Assembly: GCF_000007345.1 (NCBI RefSeq)
Contig: NC_003552.1
Location: 186,001 to 250,000 of the forward strand
Reading direction: 5' to 3'
Length of the DNA stretch: 64,000 nt
Origin: Methanosarcina acetivorans C2A
GTDB taxonomy: Archaea > Halobacteriota > Methanosarcinia > Methanosarcinales > Methanosarcinaceae
Numbering within the stretch: position 1 is the stretch's first letter; each line of letters opens with the position of its first letter. Both the position numbers and the translations under genes were made by a program. Shown here in pieces: positions 26,586 through 35,644 of the stretch. The notes under the pieces are model-generated. The model had not been told where the DNA came from and ran no database searches. It saw only the letters and a program-made list of their open reading frames with translations.

Positions 26586-26803
26586 TTCTGACGCATTACT
26601 ACAGCTGTAAACTTAAAGCCATTCAAGAACAAATCCTAAAAAACTTCTTATGCCAGAACTTAACTATTTTTGATATTTTTCAGCATTTTGTAATTTTCGA
26701 TACCCAACTTTGTAAGATTTCGGTTTTTACAGTTCTGTCAGGACCTGGGTTGATAGAACAAGGCGCAGGAATCTTTAAAGCGGATAATGTTTTTGGGGTC
26801 TAT

Positions 26804-27361
26804 TTAATAAAGAAGTCCTAAGTTGTCCAACTGTGTTTTGATGATCCGAAGGCCTTCTTCGCAATCCTCCGGACATTTTCCACCTGTGATTACCAGTTTG
26901 CCAGTTCTGAACACAAGCACTACCACTCTGGGATCCGCAAGCTTATAAACTAGTCCAGGAAATACCTCTGGTTCGTACTCGACGTTTTCCACGCCAAAGG
27001 CGCTCAAAACGGCGTTCAGGTTTAAACTCGTCCTTAAGTTTGCGGAAGCTACGACATTTTGAACATGAATCTCAGGCTTCAGATATATTCCTTTGTAACC
27101 GATGGAATTGAGCTCGTTAGCCAGATTGAAAAGAGCTATGCGGCTGTTCTCGACATTCTTAGTTCCGGTACATACCACTTTTCCGGAAGCGAAAATTAGA
27201 AAAGCAGCCTTTGGATTCTCAATTCTGTATACGAGACCCGGGAACTTATTTTTGTTATATACTGCGCCTTTAAGCCCGGTATCCAGTAATTTTTGCAGGT
27301 CGAAATCTTCTGCCAGCCTGGTAGATGCCACTATGTTCTCTATAGTTATTGTGGGTTCCAT
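26804..27361 (-). CDS. tbp: TATA-box-binding protein (one of several paralogs)
   Basis: About 185 residues from ATG 27361 ([16 protein letters not shown]; an in-frame ATG 12 bases earlier also exists). The two direct repeats of the TBP saddle are evident: ...[30 protein letters not shown] and ...[30 protein letters not shown]. acetivorans is known to have three TBPs, one essential and two accessory; the position and divergence suggest an accessory one (I believe tbp2, from memory). It lies just upstream of tetR on the same strand. Its upstream region duplicates the tetR promoter and carries operator 3, so it is likely controlled by the TetR protein. Confidence 0.93.
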   Translation of the reverse strand: MEPTITIENIVASTRLAEDFDLQKLLDTGLKGAVYNKNKFPGLVYRIENPKAAFLIFASGKVVCTGTKNVENSRIALFNLANELNSIGYKGIYLKPEIHVQNVVASANLRTSLNLNAVLSAFGVENVEYEPEVFPGLVYKLADPRVVVLVFRTGKLVITGGKCPEDCEEGLRIIKTQLDNLGLLY

Positions 27362-27429
27362 ACAACATCCCATATAATTATTGGCAATGGTGTAGGTTAT
27401 TGAAAAACGTAAATAAACAGTATCTATCT

Positions 27430-27556
27430 ATTTTTTATCAAACATGGAGGATATACTCTTTTTTGGAATTGATCAGTTACTCACACCCATAGCCGGATTA
27501 CTTTTTTTTCTATCAATTATAGTGACTGGTCTACATATTATTTATATTTTACTAAT
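27430..27556. repeat. Promoter duplication, copy B (tbp side)
   Basis: Direct-orientation copy of 26462-26585. On the minus strand it even keeps ATGTTTGA at the place of the alternative tetR ATG (27444-27446), but TAG follows after five codons. The operator to true-start distance, about 160 bases, is the same for tbp and tetR. Confidence 0.8.
27519..27541. promoter_or_regulatory. TetR-type operator 3 (tbp promoter)
   Basis: ATAGTGACTGGTCTACATAT with core GAC-TG-GTCT at 27524-27532. On the minus strand AAATATAAATAATATG (TATA) directly precedes TAGACCAGTCACTATA. Same layout as operator 2. Confidence 0.7.
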
Positions 27557-27626
27557 ACTACATATCAAGCTGGTTTTTCTCATCGATGATTCAAATCTAA
27601 AAAATGATCAAAGTTCGAATCCCATT

Positions 27627-27697
27627 TAGTTGTATCGACAACTATTTATCTTTCTAAGTAGTTGTGTGCACAACCAACTTGGTTGCATCTGCAACTA
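27627..27697. promoter_or_regulatory. Triple 18-base operator array before marR
   Basis: Three related 18-base palindromes: TAGTTGTATCGACAACTA (27627-27644), TAGTTGTGTGCACAACCA (27659-27676) and TGGTTGCATCTGCAACTA (27680-27697). Consensus TRGTTGYNTSNRCAACYA. They lie 30-100 bases before the MarR start at 27728, overlapping the expected promoter. Most likely the binding sites of the MarR protein encoded next. Confidence 0.75.
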
Positions 27698-27727
27698 TTT
27701 TGAACCTACAATGTGGAGAGTAATTAA

Positions 27728-28198
27728 ATGGGTACAATTGAATTCGATGGAAACTCACATGCTAAAGAACTATGTGGTAAGGAATTCATCGGAAAGGCTA
27801 TCTCATATCTCTATAGATACGAACAAGTTTACATTGGGAAAAAAATTGAACCTTATGGTATTGGAAGCGGACAGTTTCCTTTTCTTATGAGACTGTATCG
27901 TGAGGACGGGGTCAATCAGGAGAGTCTTTCTGACTATCTAAAAATTGATAAAGGCACTACTACAAGGGCTATACAGAAACTTGCTGATGAGGGTTATGTT
28001 TTCAGACAGAGGGATGAGAAGGACAGACGATCATACAGGATTTTTCTTAGTGAGAAAGCGAAAAAGCTGGAGCCTGATATGAAAAAAATAGCTTTGGAGT
28101 GGGAGGATATTCTCTTTTCCGGCTTTGACGACAGTCAAAGAAAAGAGATTACGAACTCCCTTGAAATTATGTTTGAGAATGTATTGAAAATAATGTGA
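27728..28198 (+). CDS. MarR-family regulator of an efflux pump
   Basis: A 156-residue MarR protein: GSGQFPFLMRLYREDGVNQE (first helices), LSDYLKIDKGTTTRAIQKLA (recognition helix), DEKDRRSYRIFLSEKAKKLE (wing). The DEKDRR wing is the family hallmark. AGTAATTAA precedes the ATG; no strong ribosome site. It is followed after 17 bases by an MFS transporter, the classical MarR-efflux arrangement, and preceded by a triple operator, so autoregulation with drug induction is likely. Confidence 0.9.
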   Translation: MGTIEFDGNSHAKELCGKEFIGKAISYLYRYEQVYIGKKIEPYGIGSGQFPFLMRLYREDGVNQESLSDYLKIDKGTTTRAIQKLADEGYVFRQRDEKDRRSYRIFLSEKAKKLEPDMKKIALEWEDILFSGFDDSQRKEITNSLEIMFENVLKIM

Positions 28199-28201
28199 AA
28201 T

Positions 28202-28255
28202 AACGAGATAGGGTCATGCAATTTAAAAAACGAGATGGGATCATGCAATTTAAAA
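28202..28255 (+). repeat. 27-base tandem duplication covering the MFS start codon
   Basis: AACGAGATAGGGTCATGCAA-TTTAAAA (28202-28228) is repeated with two changes at 28229-28255 (AACGAGATGGGATCATGCAA-TTTAAAA). Being a multiple of three, both ATGs (28216, 28243) are in frame, each with its own purine-rich leader. Confidence 0.85.
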
Positions 28256-29448
28256 ATATTCATCTGCTAATGCTCTGTACCACTACATATTTTGCAATGG
28301 CGGGAGGCTCTCTTTTAGCACCAGTCTTGCCAGATATGGTGGAACCTCTGAATACAACGTCCCATGAAGTAGGACTGTTGATATCAACGTACGCTATCTC
28401 AACGGCTATTTTTGCACTGGTAATTGGACATTTCATCGACCGTGTGAACCGTAAGAAGATACTTGTTCCCTGCCTTGTGATTTACGGTCTAACAGGACTT
28501 GTAAGTTATTTTACTTCTGACCTGCACTCACTTCTTATCTTGAGGTTCATACAGGGCATAGGGGTAGCAGGGATGATGTCTTTGCCCATGTTGGTCATAG
28601 CGGATGTGTACAAAGACCATAAAAGTTTGTATGCCATGAATAAGGTTAGTATGGCTCTTGCCATTGGCTCGGTATCTGCCCCTCTTATAGGCGGAGGACT
28701 TGCAAATTTGGGGTGGAACTATCCATTCCTTTTCTATGTACTTTCACTTCCGCTTGCTTTTGTTGTGATGTTCTTCCTTCCAGAGACAAGGGTCCAGAGG
28801 GACAATGTCAGTCACAAAGGCATATTAGATGGGTTTACAGCACTCAAGGAAATGAGAATATTATACACGGTATTCCTGAGCTTTGCGGTCTTCTTTATAC
28901 TATATTCAGTTCTCACCTACGTCCCCTTTATGCTTAAGAATGTATTAAGTTATACTGCAAAGGAATCCGGACTTATACTGGCTTTTCAGGGAATAGCTAT
29001 CATTTTGATGGTCCCGCGTGTGAAGACTCTAGCTAGTAAGCATTCAACGATACTAATTATTGCTATTGGTTTTGCACTTGATGGACTGGCAATATTTTCG
29101 ATTTCGTTTGCGTATTCTATTGTCACGGTTCTTCTTTTAATATTGCTATTCGGAGCAGGTTTTGGGCTCTCTCAAACCGCAATTGATGCACAGATAGTCC
29201 AGATCGCCCCTTCAGAATCAAAAGGCGGTGTGTTATCTATTCACAACACAATGAAATATATTGGGCAGAGTCTTTCTCCCATCTTACTTGGTGTAGTCCT
29301 GGCACATTTTGATCTTGAGACGGTTTTCATTGTATCAGGTTCTTTTGGGTTGCTTGTTGCTCTGATGACATATTTAATGAAGAAGATTTTTGAAAACTCA
29401 GGTGAGGAACGCATAAGAGAGAATAAAATATCGTTGTCACATCAATAA
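28216..29448 (+). CDS. MFS efflux transporter under MarR control
   Basis: A 410-residue twelve-helix major facilitator of the DHA1 type. Seen are the loop 2-3 motif GHFIDRVNRKKILV, helix 4 RFIQGIGVAGMMSLPML, and helix 5 SVSAPLIGGGLANLGWNYPF (motif C-like GGxxA). Two starts are possible because the start region is tandemly duplicated; ATG 28243 gives the usual family length MQFKNIHLLMLC. It is 17 bases after marR and co-transcribed. The likely role is export of a toxic compound sensed by MarR. Confidence 0.9.
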   Translation: MQFKKRDGIMQFKNIHLLMLCTTTYFAMAGGSLLAPVLPDMVEPLNTTSHEVGLLISTYAISTAIFALVIGHFIDRVNRKKILVPCLVIYGLTGLVSYFTSDLHSLLILRFIQGIGVAGMMSLPMLVIADVYKDHKSLYAMNKVSMALAIGSVSAPLIGGGLANLGWNYPFLFYVLSLPLAFVVMFFLPETRVQRDNVSHKGILDGFTALKEMRILYTVFLSFAVFFILYSVLTYVPFMLKNVLSYTAKESGLILAFQGIAIILMVPRVKTLASKHSTILIIAIGFALDGLAIFSISFAYSIVTVLLLILLFGAGFGLSQTAIDAQIVQIAPSESKGGVLSIHNTMKYIGQSLSPILLGVVLAHFDLETVFIVSGSFGLLVALMTYLMKKIFENSGEERIRENKISLSHQ

Positions 29449-29489
29449 TTTGTTGATTGTTAGATGATGCAATGCAAAATACAGGATTC

Positions 29490-29630
29490 TGGCGAGAAAG
29501 GAAAAAAGCTCGAACTTGATACAAAAAAGATAGCTTTGGAGTGGGAGAATATTTTCTTCTCGCTGGTGCTGGTGTATGCTATCTCAACTGTTTTTAAACT
29601 GGTTATGGGGATTTCACCGATCATATGAAT
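29490..29630 (+). pseudogene. Fused relic of a second marR-MFS pair
   Basis: GAGAAAGG..AAAAAGCTCGAA to TGGGAGAATATTTTCTTCTC matches the end of marR (KKLEPDMKKIALEWEDILFS), and the bases right after it, GTATGCTATCTCAACTGTTT onward, match the second-helix region of the MFS gene (YAISTAIFALVIG). A deletion has joined the two and the frame is broken. It is the scar of a former tandem copy of this operon. Confidence 0.7.
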
Positions 29631-29847
29631 AGCAAAAAAAATACTATATTGAAAAATTAATCTCCGGAAATGGAGACATATTTTGTAACAATTAAGATAG
29701 ATTTAAAAGGCTACCTGAATTGTTACTTAAAAACACGAACAATTTCGGGATAAAACACTAAAATAATAATTTAAGTTGCCCAGGCACGAAAACCGAAATA
29801 ATTAGTAGTCTGCCCGGACGGCATCTTTGAAATAAAAAGCTTAAACC

Positions 29848-30456
29848 TCATACTTTTTCTGAGAAGGCGAGGTTTCCGCTGATTTTCTTTATCTTTACTT
29901 TTACCACGTCGCCTTTTGCGGCTCCGGGCACGAAGACTGTGTACTTATCAATTTTTGCTATCCCGTCACCTTTGGACCCAACGGCATCTATCCGGAGTTC
30001 GTAGGTTCCGCCTTCTTCGATAGCATCCCTGACAACCACGTTACTTACCTTTCTCTTTTTGACAGGCCTGTGAGCTCCGCAGGCAGAACATTTCAGGACA
30101 AGCACCCTGTCCACCCTGACAAGCTGGGTATCCGGGCGTCCGCATTCCGAACACATGACGTATTCGTCAACATATGCCTGAATATTATCTGAAATCTGAG
30201 CTCTCGTAAACCTGCCCTGGAAGACTGCACGTGTGCCTTCTATCTTCCCTGCAGTCCCCAGTTCCCTGGTGAGATATTTCATCAGGTGGTCAGGGTCCCG
30301 GTTAAGGGTGTCTGCAATATTCCCGAAGTTATCCAGAATTGTGGTTTTTCCTTCGGAAAAGAGTTTGGGTTCAGGGATTACGAATCGAGCATCGGTAGTC
30401 TCTGTGTCCGGCATCTTTGCCATTGCACGGTTCAAAAGCTCTTCGTAATCATACAT
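29848..30456 (-). CDS. Initiation factor aIF2 beta with C-terminal TRAM domain
   Basis: A 202-residue protein. Residues 1-140 are archaeal IF2-beta: [13 protein letters not shown], the alpha-beta core with [20 protein letters not shown], and the zinc ribbon [12 protein letters not shown]...CSACG. Residues about 145-202 ([40 protein letters not shown]) form a TRAM domain, an RNA-binding barrel. The fusion is typical of Methanosarcinales as far as I recall. It acts with aIF2 alpha and gamma to deliver Met-tRNAi. It is followed upstream by the L10e gene on the same strand. Confidence 0.93.
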
Positions 30457-30494
30457 TCTTTAGACTCCCTTGCAATTTTACGGCTTCTTCCCGA

Positions 30495-31076
<582 letters not shown>

Positions 31077-31322
31077 TTATAACCCATTTATAAGCGTTTG
31101 CTTCAAGTTTACGAAAAAACTGTCTGGCAAACCGTTGAGTATGGAGATATGTGCATATAGAGATACCTGCCTGTATTTACATTTATCTGTAAATCTGCCC
31201 TCACGGGTTCCGGCAGGAAACTTCTGTGTCCCCGGGTTCTCCGATAGGGAATTTCGTATCTGAAACTCTACAGTTCCTGAAATTTTATATATCCCGGGCT
31301 TAGGTGACTTACTCCCTACTAC

Positions 31323-32444
31323 TTAGTGGTTTATAAGTTTTATTGATGGTTCCGGGTATTTCTCTAAAAATCCTGCAAGAAGCCCGAAGCAGCCTGAAAG
31401 CATCATACTCCCGAAAGGTGCGGCAAAATGCAGCTTTTTTGAAATTTCCTGCCTGACTTCCGAGTCCGGGAGCTTTTCAAGCATCTCCCTCTTCGGGCCG
31501 GTAACCATTATCGAGCTCACCTGTTCAAAGCCGCAGACTTCCTTTATATAAGCTCCATGTCCTCCGTCATCAAAGACTTCCTCAAAGCCAAGGGCCCCGT
31601 CGGCAAGCCGGATAATGTAGTCCTGAAGCTTTTCCGGATCCATGCTGGAACTGTGGTGTTCGAAAATGGCTGTGATCCTGTTTTCATTCACAAGTGCTCC
31701 GAGCGTATGCCCGTTTCCTATATTGACCACGATGGCAGGCTGGACGGCCGCAGGGTCGATAAGCGCCCCAAATACGGCTGCGGGGCCCGTATCCATGAAA
31801 ACTGCCCGTGTCTTGAGGACGGTCGTGGATTTAAGAAGCGAATCCGCCTGGGCTTTCATGCGGGTAAAAGCCTGCGGGATTTCTTCGGGCAGGAACACAA
31901 AGTTTTCGAGCTTTCCCCCCATTTCGATAAGTTCCTTTAGAAGTTCGAACCTGTAGACCCTGTTGCTCTTGTCCGGGGCGTTTCCATGGTCCTGCACTGC
32001 CACTGCATAATTTTCCGACATCCTTACCTCAAAATTTGAAAGTGCACAGGAAACGGCGCAGGGGTCAAAGTCCTGCATAATAACTTCCAGCGCTTCTCCC
32101 GAAGCTGCAAGTTTCTTTGCATCTTCCGTTGAGACGATCTGGACTCCGAAAGCTTTCACCCGCTCAAGGTTGTCATGAATGGTTAAAGCAGCGTCTTCCG
32201 TGGCATATACAGGAAGCCCTGTTTTTAAGTGAGCGCGGACAGCCCATGCTGATGGTCCTCCCCCCATTATGGTCCCGGTAAGTACAAGCGCCTTTCCTGC
32301 CTTTGTCACTCTCCGCACCCTTTCCGCAGTAACCTGTGTGGGGGCGGGCATGACCATTATCAGGCTGTTTTCAACTTCTTTTTCCGAGTCAAAGAGCAGG
32401 ATATCCTGCGTACCTGTACCTATATCCGCTGCTAGTATATGCAT
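31323..32444 (-). CDS. DUF1786 protein, ASKHA-like fold
   Basis: A 373-residue protein of the DUF1786 family. ILAADIGTGTQDILLFD at the N-terminus and VVNIGNGHTLGALV in the second half are phosphate-1 and phosphate-2-like loops of actin/sugar-kinase fold ATPases, and SSIMVTGPKREMLEKL could be the adenosine motif. These proteins have been loosely labelled pyruvate formate-lyase activating, without cause. Reaction unknown. It is isolated from both neighbours by over 140 bases. Confidence 0.85.
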   Translation of the reverse strand: MHILAADIGTGTQDILLFDSEKEVENSLIMVMPAPTQVTAERVRRVTKAGKALVLTGTIMGGGPSAWAVRAHLKTGLPVYATEDAALTIHDNLERVKAFGVQIVSTEDAKKLAASGEALEVIMQDFDPCAVSCALSNFEVRMSENYAVAVQDHGNAPDKSNRVYRFELLKELIEMGGKLENFVFLPEEIPQAFTRMKAQADSLLKSTTVLKTRAVFMDTGPAAVFGALIDPAAVQPAIVVNIGNGHTLGALVNENRITAIFEHHSSSMDPEKLQDYIIRLADGALGFEEVFDDGGHGAYIKEVCGFEQVSSIMVTGPKREMLEKLPDSEVRQEISKKLHFAAPFGSMMLSGCFGLLAGFLEKYPEPSIKLINH

Positions 32445-32587
32445 ACCCTGAGCATTGGGCTGATAAGTTATTAAAATATGGGAAAATGGAGGTAAGCAGG
32501 GAACTGAATCTAAAAAAAATGGAGATAACCGAATTTTTCCCCTTACTGCAATCAGTTATCTCTATCTTATTTTGTTCAGCGTTATTA

Positions 32588-34432
32588 TCAGATCTGCGCT
32601 CTTTCATCTGCTCTTGCAATACTATCTTTGCTAATATCGCTGCTAATATCGCTGCTAATATCGCTGCTAATATCGCTGGTAGAACTGTGAATCTCGTAAA
32701 CATACAGTTGTCCCCTCATTGCTGACAGTACCGCAGCCATACCTGAAAGTACAGCCCCGATTATGAATGATATCCTCAGCGCCGGCATGAATGCTTCCTG
32801 AAGTGTCTGCGGGAACCAGTAATTATCTGTCAGCGTGGTAACAATCTGTTGCGGTATCGTATTTACTATGCCAGAACCCATTGAACTCAGAATTGAATCC
32901 ATCGGGTTGTAGCCCAGGAAAGCGGAGAACAGGGCATTGGTCGGAGACATGCTGGCAAGCTGGTCTGCCAGTTCCTGCATGGTAGGAGTTATCTGGGATC
33001 CAAGGCTGGCGAATGAGCTGTGGATGGCTTCCGGAAAAGCTCCCTGAATACCAACTATTACGATTGTAAAGAACACAGCCATGCTCAGCGTCGATGCCGA
33101 ATTCATTAACGTTGACATCATTCCTGACGCAACGCCCCGGTCCTGCGGAGGTACCGAGTTCATTATCGAGGAAGTGTTCGGTGAGCTGAACATGCCGCTG
33201 CCTATGCCCATCAGGAAAATAAGGATGCCAAGCTCCCAGTAGTCGAAATTATAGGGAAGCATTGCGAGTCCGACGAAGACCAGAGTGACAAGGGTCATAC
33301 CCGCAGTTGCTATCCATCTCGGACCGTATTTATCGGAAAGTATCCCTGAAATAGGTCCCATGATAATGAACCCGAGGGTCATGGGAAGCATATAGATGCC
33401 GGCCCAGAAAGGCGTATCTTCAAAGCGGTAACCGTGAAGTGGGAGCCAGATACCTTGCAGCAGCAGGATGAGCATGAACATGATGCCGCCACGTGCAATA
33501 GCTGCTGTAAAGCTGGCAAGATTTGCATAGGTAAAAGCCCTAATCTTAAAGAATTCCAGCCTGAACATTGGATTCTTTACCCTGCTCTCTACAAATGGGA
33601 AAGCAATCAAGAGTAGTATGCCGATCCCAACCGTAGCAATCACCAGAGGATTGCTCCATCCCATTGCGTCTGTAATGCCGTTGTGTTCGTAAGGCATCAG
33701 GCCATAGGTTACGCCGACAAGTAGAGAGGTCAGCCCTCCGATAAAGAATAAGTTCCCTACAATATCTATGCTTGTCTTTGGAGCCCTGAAAGAAACTTCT
33801 TTCATCTTCCTGTAGGACAATATCGTTCCCAGGAGGGCAAAGGGAATATTGACCAGGAATACATAGCGCCAGTTGTATGTCGCCAGTATTCCGCCCAGCA
33901 GCAGCCCGATAAACTGGCCGGACATAAGTGCAACCATATTGATTCCGAGAGCTTTTCCACGCTCACCGGCAGGAAATACGTCGGTAATTATCGCTGCACC
34001 GTTTGCCATGGTAAAGGCCCCGCCTACGGCTTGAATTATCCTGAAGATAATTAGTTCCAGTGCGCCGGTGTTTCCTGTGTCCGGGGTCAGGTAAAGCAGG
34101 ACCGAGCCGATGGTAAAAATCAAAAAACCCAGCCTGAAAAGCTTAACTCGACCGTACATGTCAGCCAGTCTTCCTATACTGAGGAGTATTGTCGCAGTGA
34201 CCAGTCCATAACCCATAAGGGTCCATAGAAGGTACTGGAATGCCTCCGGCTCCATGGGGTTGAGCTTGATTCCATTGAATATGGCGGGCAATGATATCAG
34301 AATTATACTGCTGTTAATTGTGCCCATCAGTGATGACAGTGTGATATTGAACAGTGCAGTCCACTTGTATCCGATGCCCTGTTTTTGTATCTCCGTATTC
34401 TTTTTATCCGTTACATTACTGTTTTTACTCAA
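32588..34432 (-). CDS. DHA2-type MFS multidrug transporter
   Basis: A 614-residue transporter with about fourteen helices. [16 protein letters not shown] is the loop 2-3 motif, [20 protein letters not shown] helix 4, and [20 protein letters not shown] the helix 5 antiporter motif of the DHA2 family. A long extracytoplasmic loop lies near 480-540. The C-terminal tail contains SSDI repeats encoded by a 12-base tandem repeat. It is divergent from a CARF-HTH regulator gene at 34724, suggesting control by it. Confidence 0.9.
   Translation of the reverse strand: MSKNSNVTDKKNTEIQKQGIGYKWTALFNITLSSLMGTINSSIILISLPAIFNGIKLNPMEPEAFQYLLWTLMGYGLVTATILLSIGRLADMYGRVKLFRLGFLIFTIGSVLLYLTPDTGNTGALELIIFRIIQAVGGAFTMANGAAIITDVFPAGERGKALGINMVALMSGQFIGLLLGGILATYNWRYVFLVNIPFALLGTILSYRKMKEVSFRAPKTSIDIVGNLFFIGGLTSLLVGVTYGLMPYEHNGITDAMGWSNPLVIATVGIGILLLIAFPFVESRVKNPMFRLEFFKIRAFTYANLASFTAAIARGGIMFMLILLLQGIWLPLHGYRFEDTPFWAGIYMLPMTLGFIIMGPISGILSDKYGPRWIATAGMTLVTLVFVGLAMLPYNFDYWELGILIFLMGIGSGMFSSPNTSSIMNSVPPQDRGVASGMMSTLMNSASTLSMAVFFTIVIVGIQGAFPEAIHSSFASLGSQITPTMQELADQLASMSPTNALFSAFLGYNPMDSILSSMGSGIVNTIPQQIVTTLTDNYWFPQTLQEAFMPALRISFIIGAVLSGMAAVLSAMRGQLYVYEIHSSTSDISSDISSDISSDISKDSIARADERAQI
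32630..32677. repeat. 12-base in-frame repeat in transporter tail
   Basis: Four copies of GCTAATATCGCT; on the minus strand they encode repeated SDIS at residues about 586-601 of the DHA2 transporter. Copy number can change without loss of frame. Confidence 0.9.
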
Positions 34433-34723
34433 ACTATTACCTCATTTTTACTGCCGGCCAGTGAACTGGCAGGATCTGCGGCGGCAAGGATAGATATGTT
34501 TCGGTCACGATTATTGTAGTGACAAAATAATTTGTGATTGGATATTAACTCGTGATTCGAATGCTATATGTCCTGCAACTGCTCCATTTCGCCGACAGAG
34601 GCTGGACGTATAGCTGTCATGAGGGTTTTTTCTCTCCAGTTTGCCCTTTATCCCTCAGGGAGAATTTAATAACTTCTGCGTAAGTATCGTTAATAACGTT
34701 AATATCGTTAATATGGTGATCCG
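34433..34723. promoter_or_regulatory. Divergent promoter region with ATCGTTAAT repeats
   Basis: Between the DHA2 and CARF-HTH genes. TATCGTTAAT, AACGTTAAT and ATCGTTAAT follow each other at about 34685-34712, right before GGTGAT and the GTG start. An inverted repeat GTCAC/GTGAC lies at about 34504-34524. Both are candidate sites for the CARF-HTH protein. Confidence 0.5.
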
Positions 34724-35497
34724 GTGGAAGAGATCGTACACATTATACCCCTTGCCTCCGAAATCGATATGGCTGTCAAGCCATTTGACAAAATGAGAGC
34801 TAATAAAGTCTACCTCTTACATACCAGGCCCGTAAGTAAAAAGTTCGGTTCGAGAAGTCATGAATACTTTTTACAGGAAGTAACAAAACGCCTTGAACAG
34901 AAGAACATAGAGGTTATCACCGTGGAGAGTGACCTGTCCGATCCGCTTCCTCTTTTATCGACTATAAGTGACATAATCGTTCGGGAGAAAAAAGAGAAGA
35001 ACCTCATCTATGTCAATATGAGCGCGTCAGGGAAATTGACCGCTGTCTCATCAACTTTTGCAGCCATGCATCATGATGTTAAAGTATACTACGTATATGC
35101 GGATGGGGGTTACTCAAAAAATGAAGAAGAGTTGTTAGAGCACGGTTCGTCCATCGTTAAGGAACTGAAGTATTTCATTTTAACCAATTTTACCATTGAC
35201 ATCCCGACCGGAGCAAAAAGCGTATTCCTCACCGAACTCTATCTAAAAAAGAAAATGACAACCAATGACATCATTAATATGATCAAAGAAGGTAAGCTTC
35301 CGGGCTTTGAGGATCTCAATGAGAGTTTGGGTGGAAAACAAAGGACGTCCAGTAATATGCTGGTAAGGATAAATAGAGGCCTGCTTAATGAGTTAAAACG
35401 AAACGGGTACATCCTTATTGAAAAAAGGGGCAGAAATAATATTATTTCCATAACAGATAAGGGAAAGTATGCTGCATGTCTGATAGGTCATGCCTGA
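34724..35497 (+). CDS. CARF-HTH regulator (DUF6293/Csa3-like)
   Basis: A 257-residue protein. Residues 1-150 form a Rossmann-like CARF domain: IVHIIPLASEIDMAVKPFDK, ANKVYLLHTRPVSK, YVNMSASGKLTAVSSTFAAM, the last being the ligand loop. Residues 165-257 are a winged helix (VFLTELYLKKKMTTNDIINM, RINRGLLNELKRNGYILIEK). CARF domains bind cyclic oligoadenylates or similar signals. No CRISPR array or cas gene is in the window, so this is an orphan. Start is GTG 34724 with GGTGAT 4-5 bases upstream. It probably regulates the divergent DHA2 transporter. Confidence 0.8.
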   Translation: MEEIVHIIPLASEIDMAVKPFDKMRANKVYLLHTRPVSKKFGSRSHEYFLQEVTKRLEQKNIEVITVESDLSDPLPLLSTISDIIVREKKEKNLIYVNMSASGKLTAVSSTFAAMHHDVKVYYVYADGGYSKNEEELLEHGSSIVKELKYFILTNFTIDIPTGAKSVFLTELYLKKKMTTNDIINMIKEGKLPGFEDLNESLGGKQRTSSNMLVRINRGLLNELKRNGYILIEKRGRNNIISITDKGKYAACLIGHA

Positions 35498-35644
35498 GTG
35501 TTTGCTGACAGGACAAATCCTCAGGATTCTATGCAGTCTTCGGGGGCTGGGTAATTATAGGAGTTCGAAGCTAACTGAAAAATACTCTAAGATCATTAAG
35601 ACTAAAGACCTGAAGATTATATCGAAATCAATTAGGTGATTTTC

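Noticed and set aside
26804-27373. Cysteine-rich MGCC extension of TBP as a functional N-terminus
   Set aside because: Other TBPs begin at the MExTITIEN position; the four extra codons look like upstream ATG noise.
27444-27629. 61-codon plus-strand membrane-like frame
   Set aside because: It runs through the duplicated tetR/tbp promoter on the opposite strand; hydrophobic translation is due to AT-rich promoter DNA and copy A does not preserve the frame.
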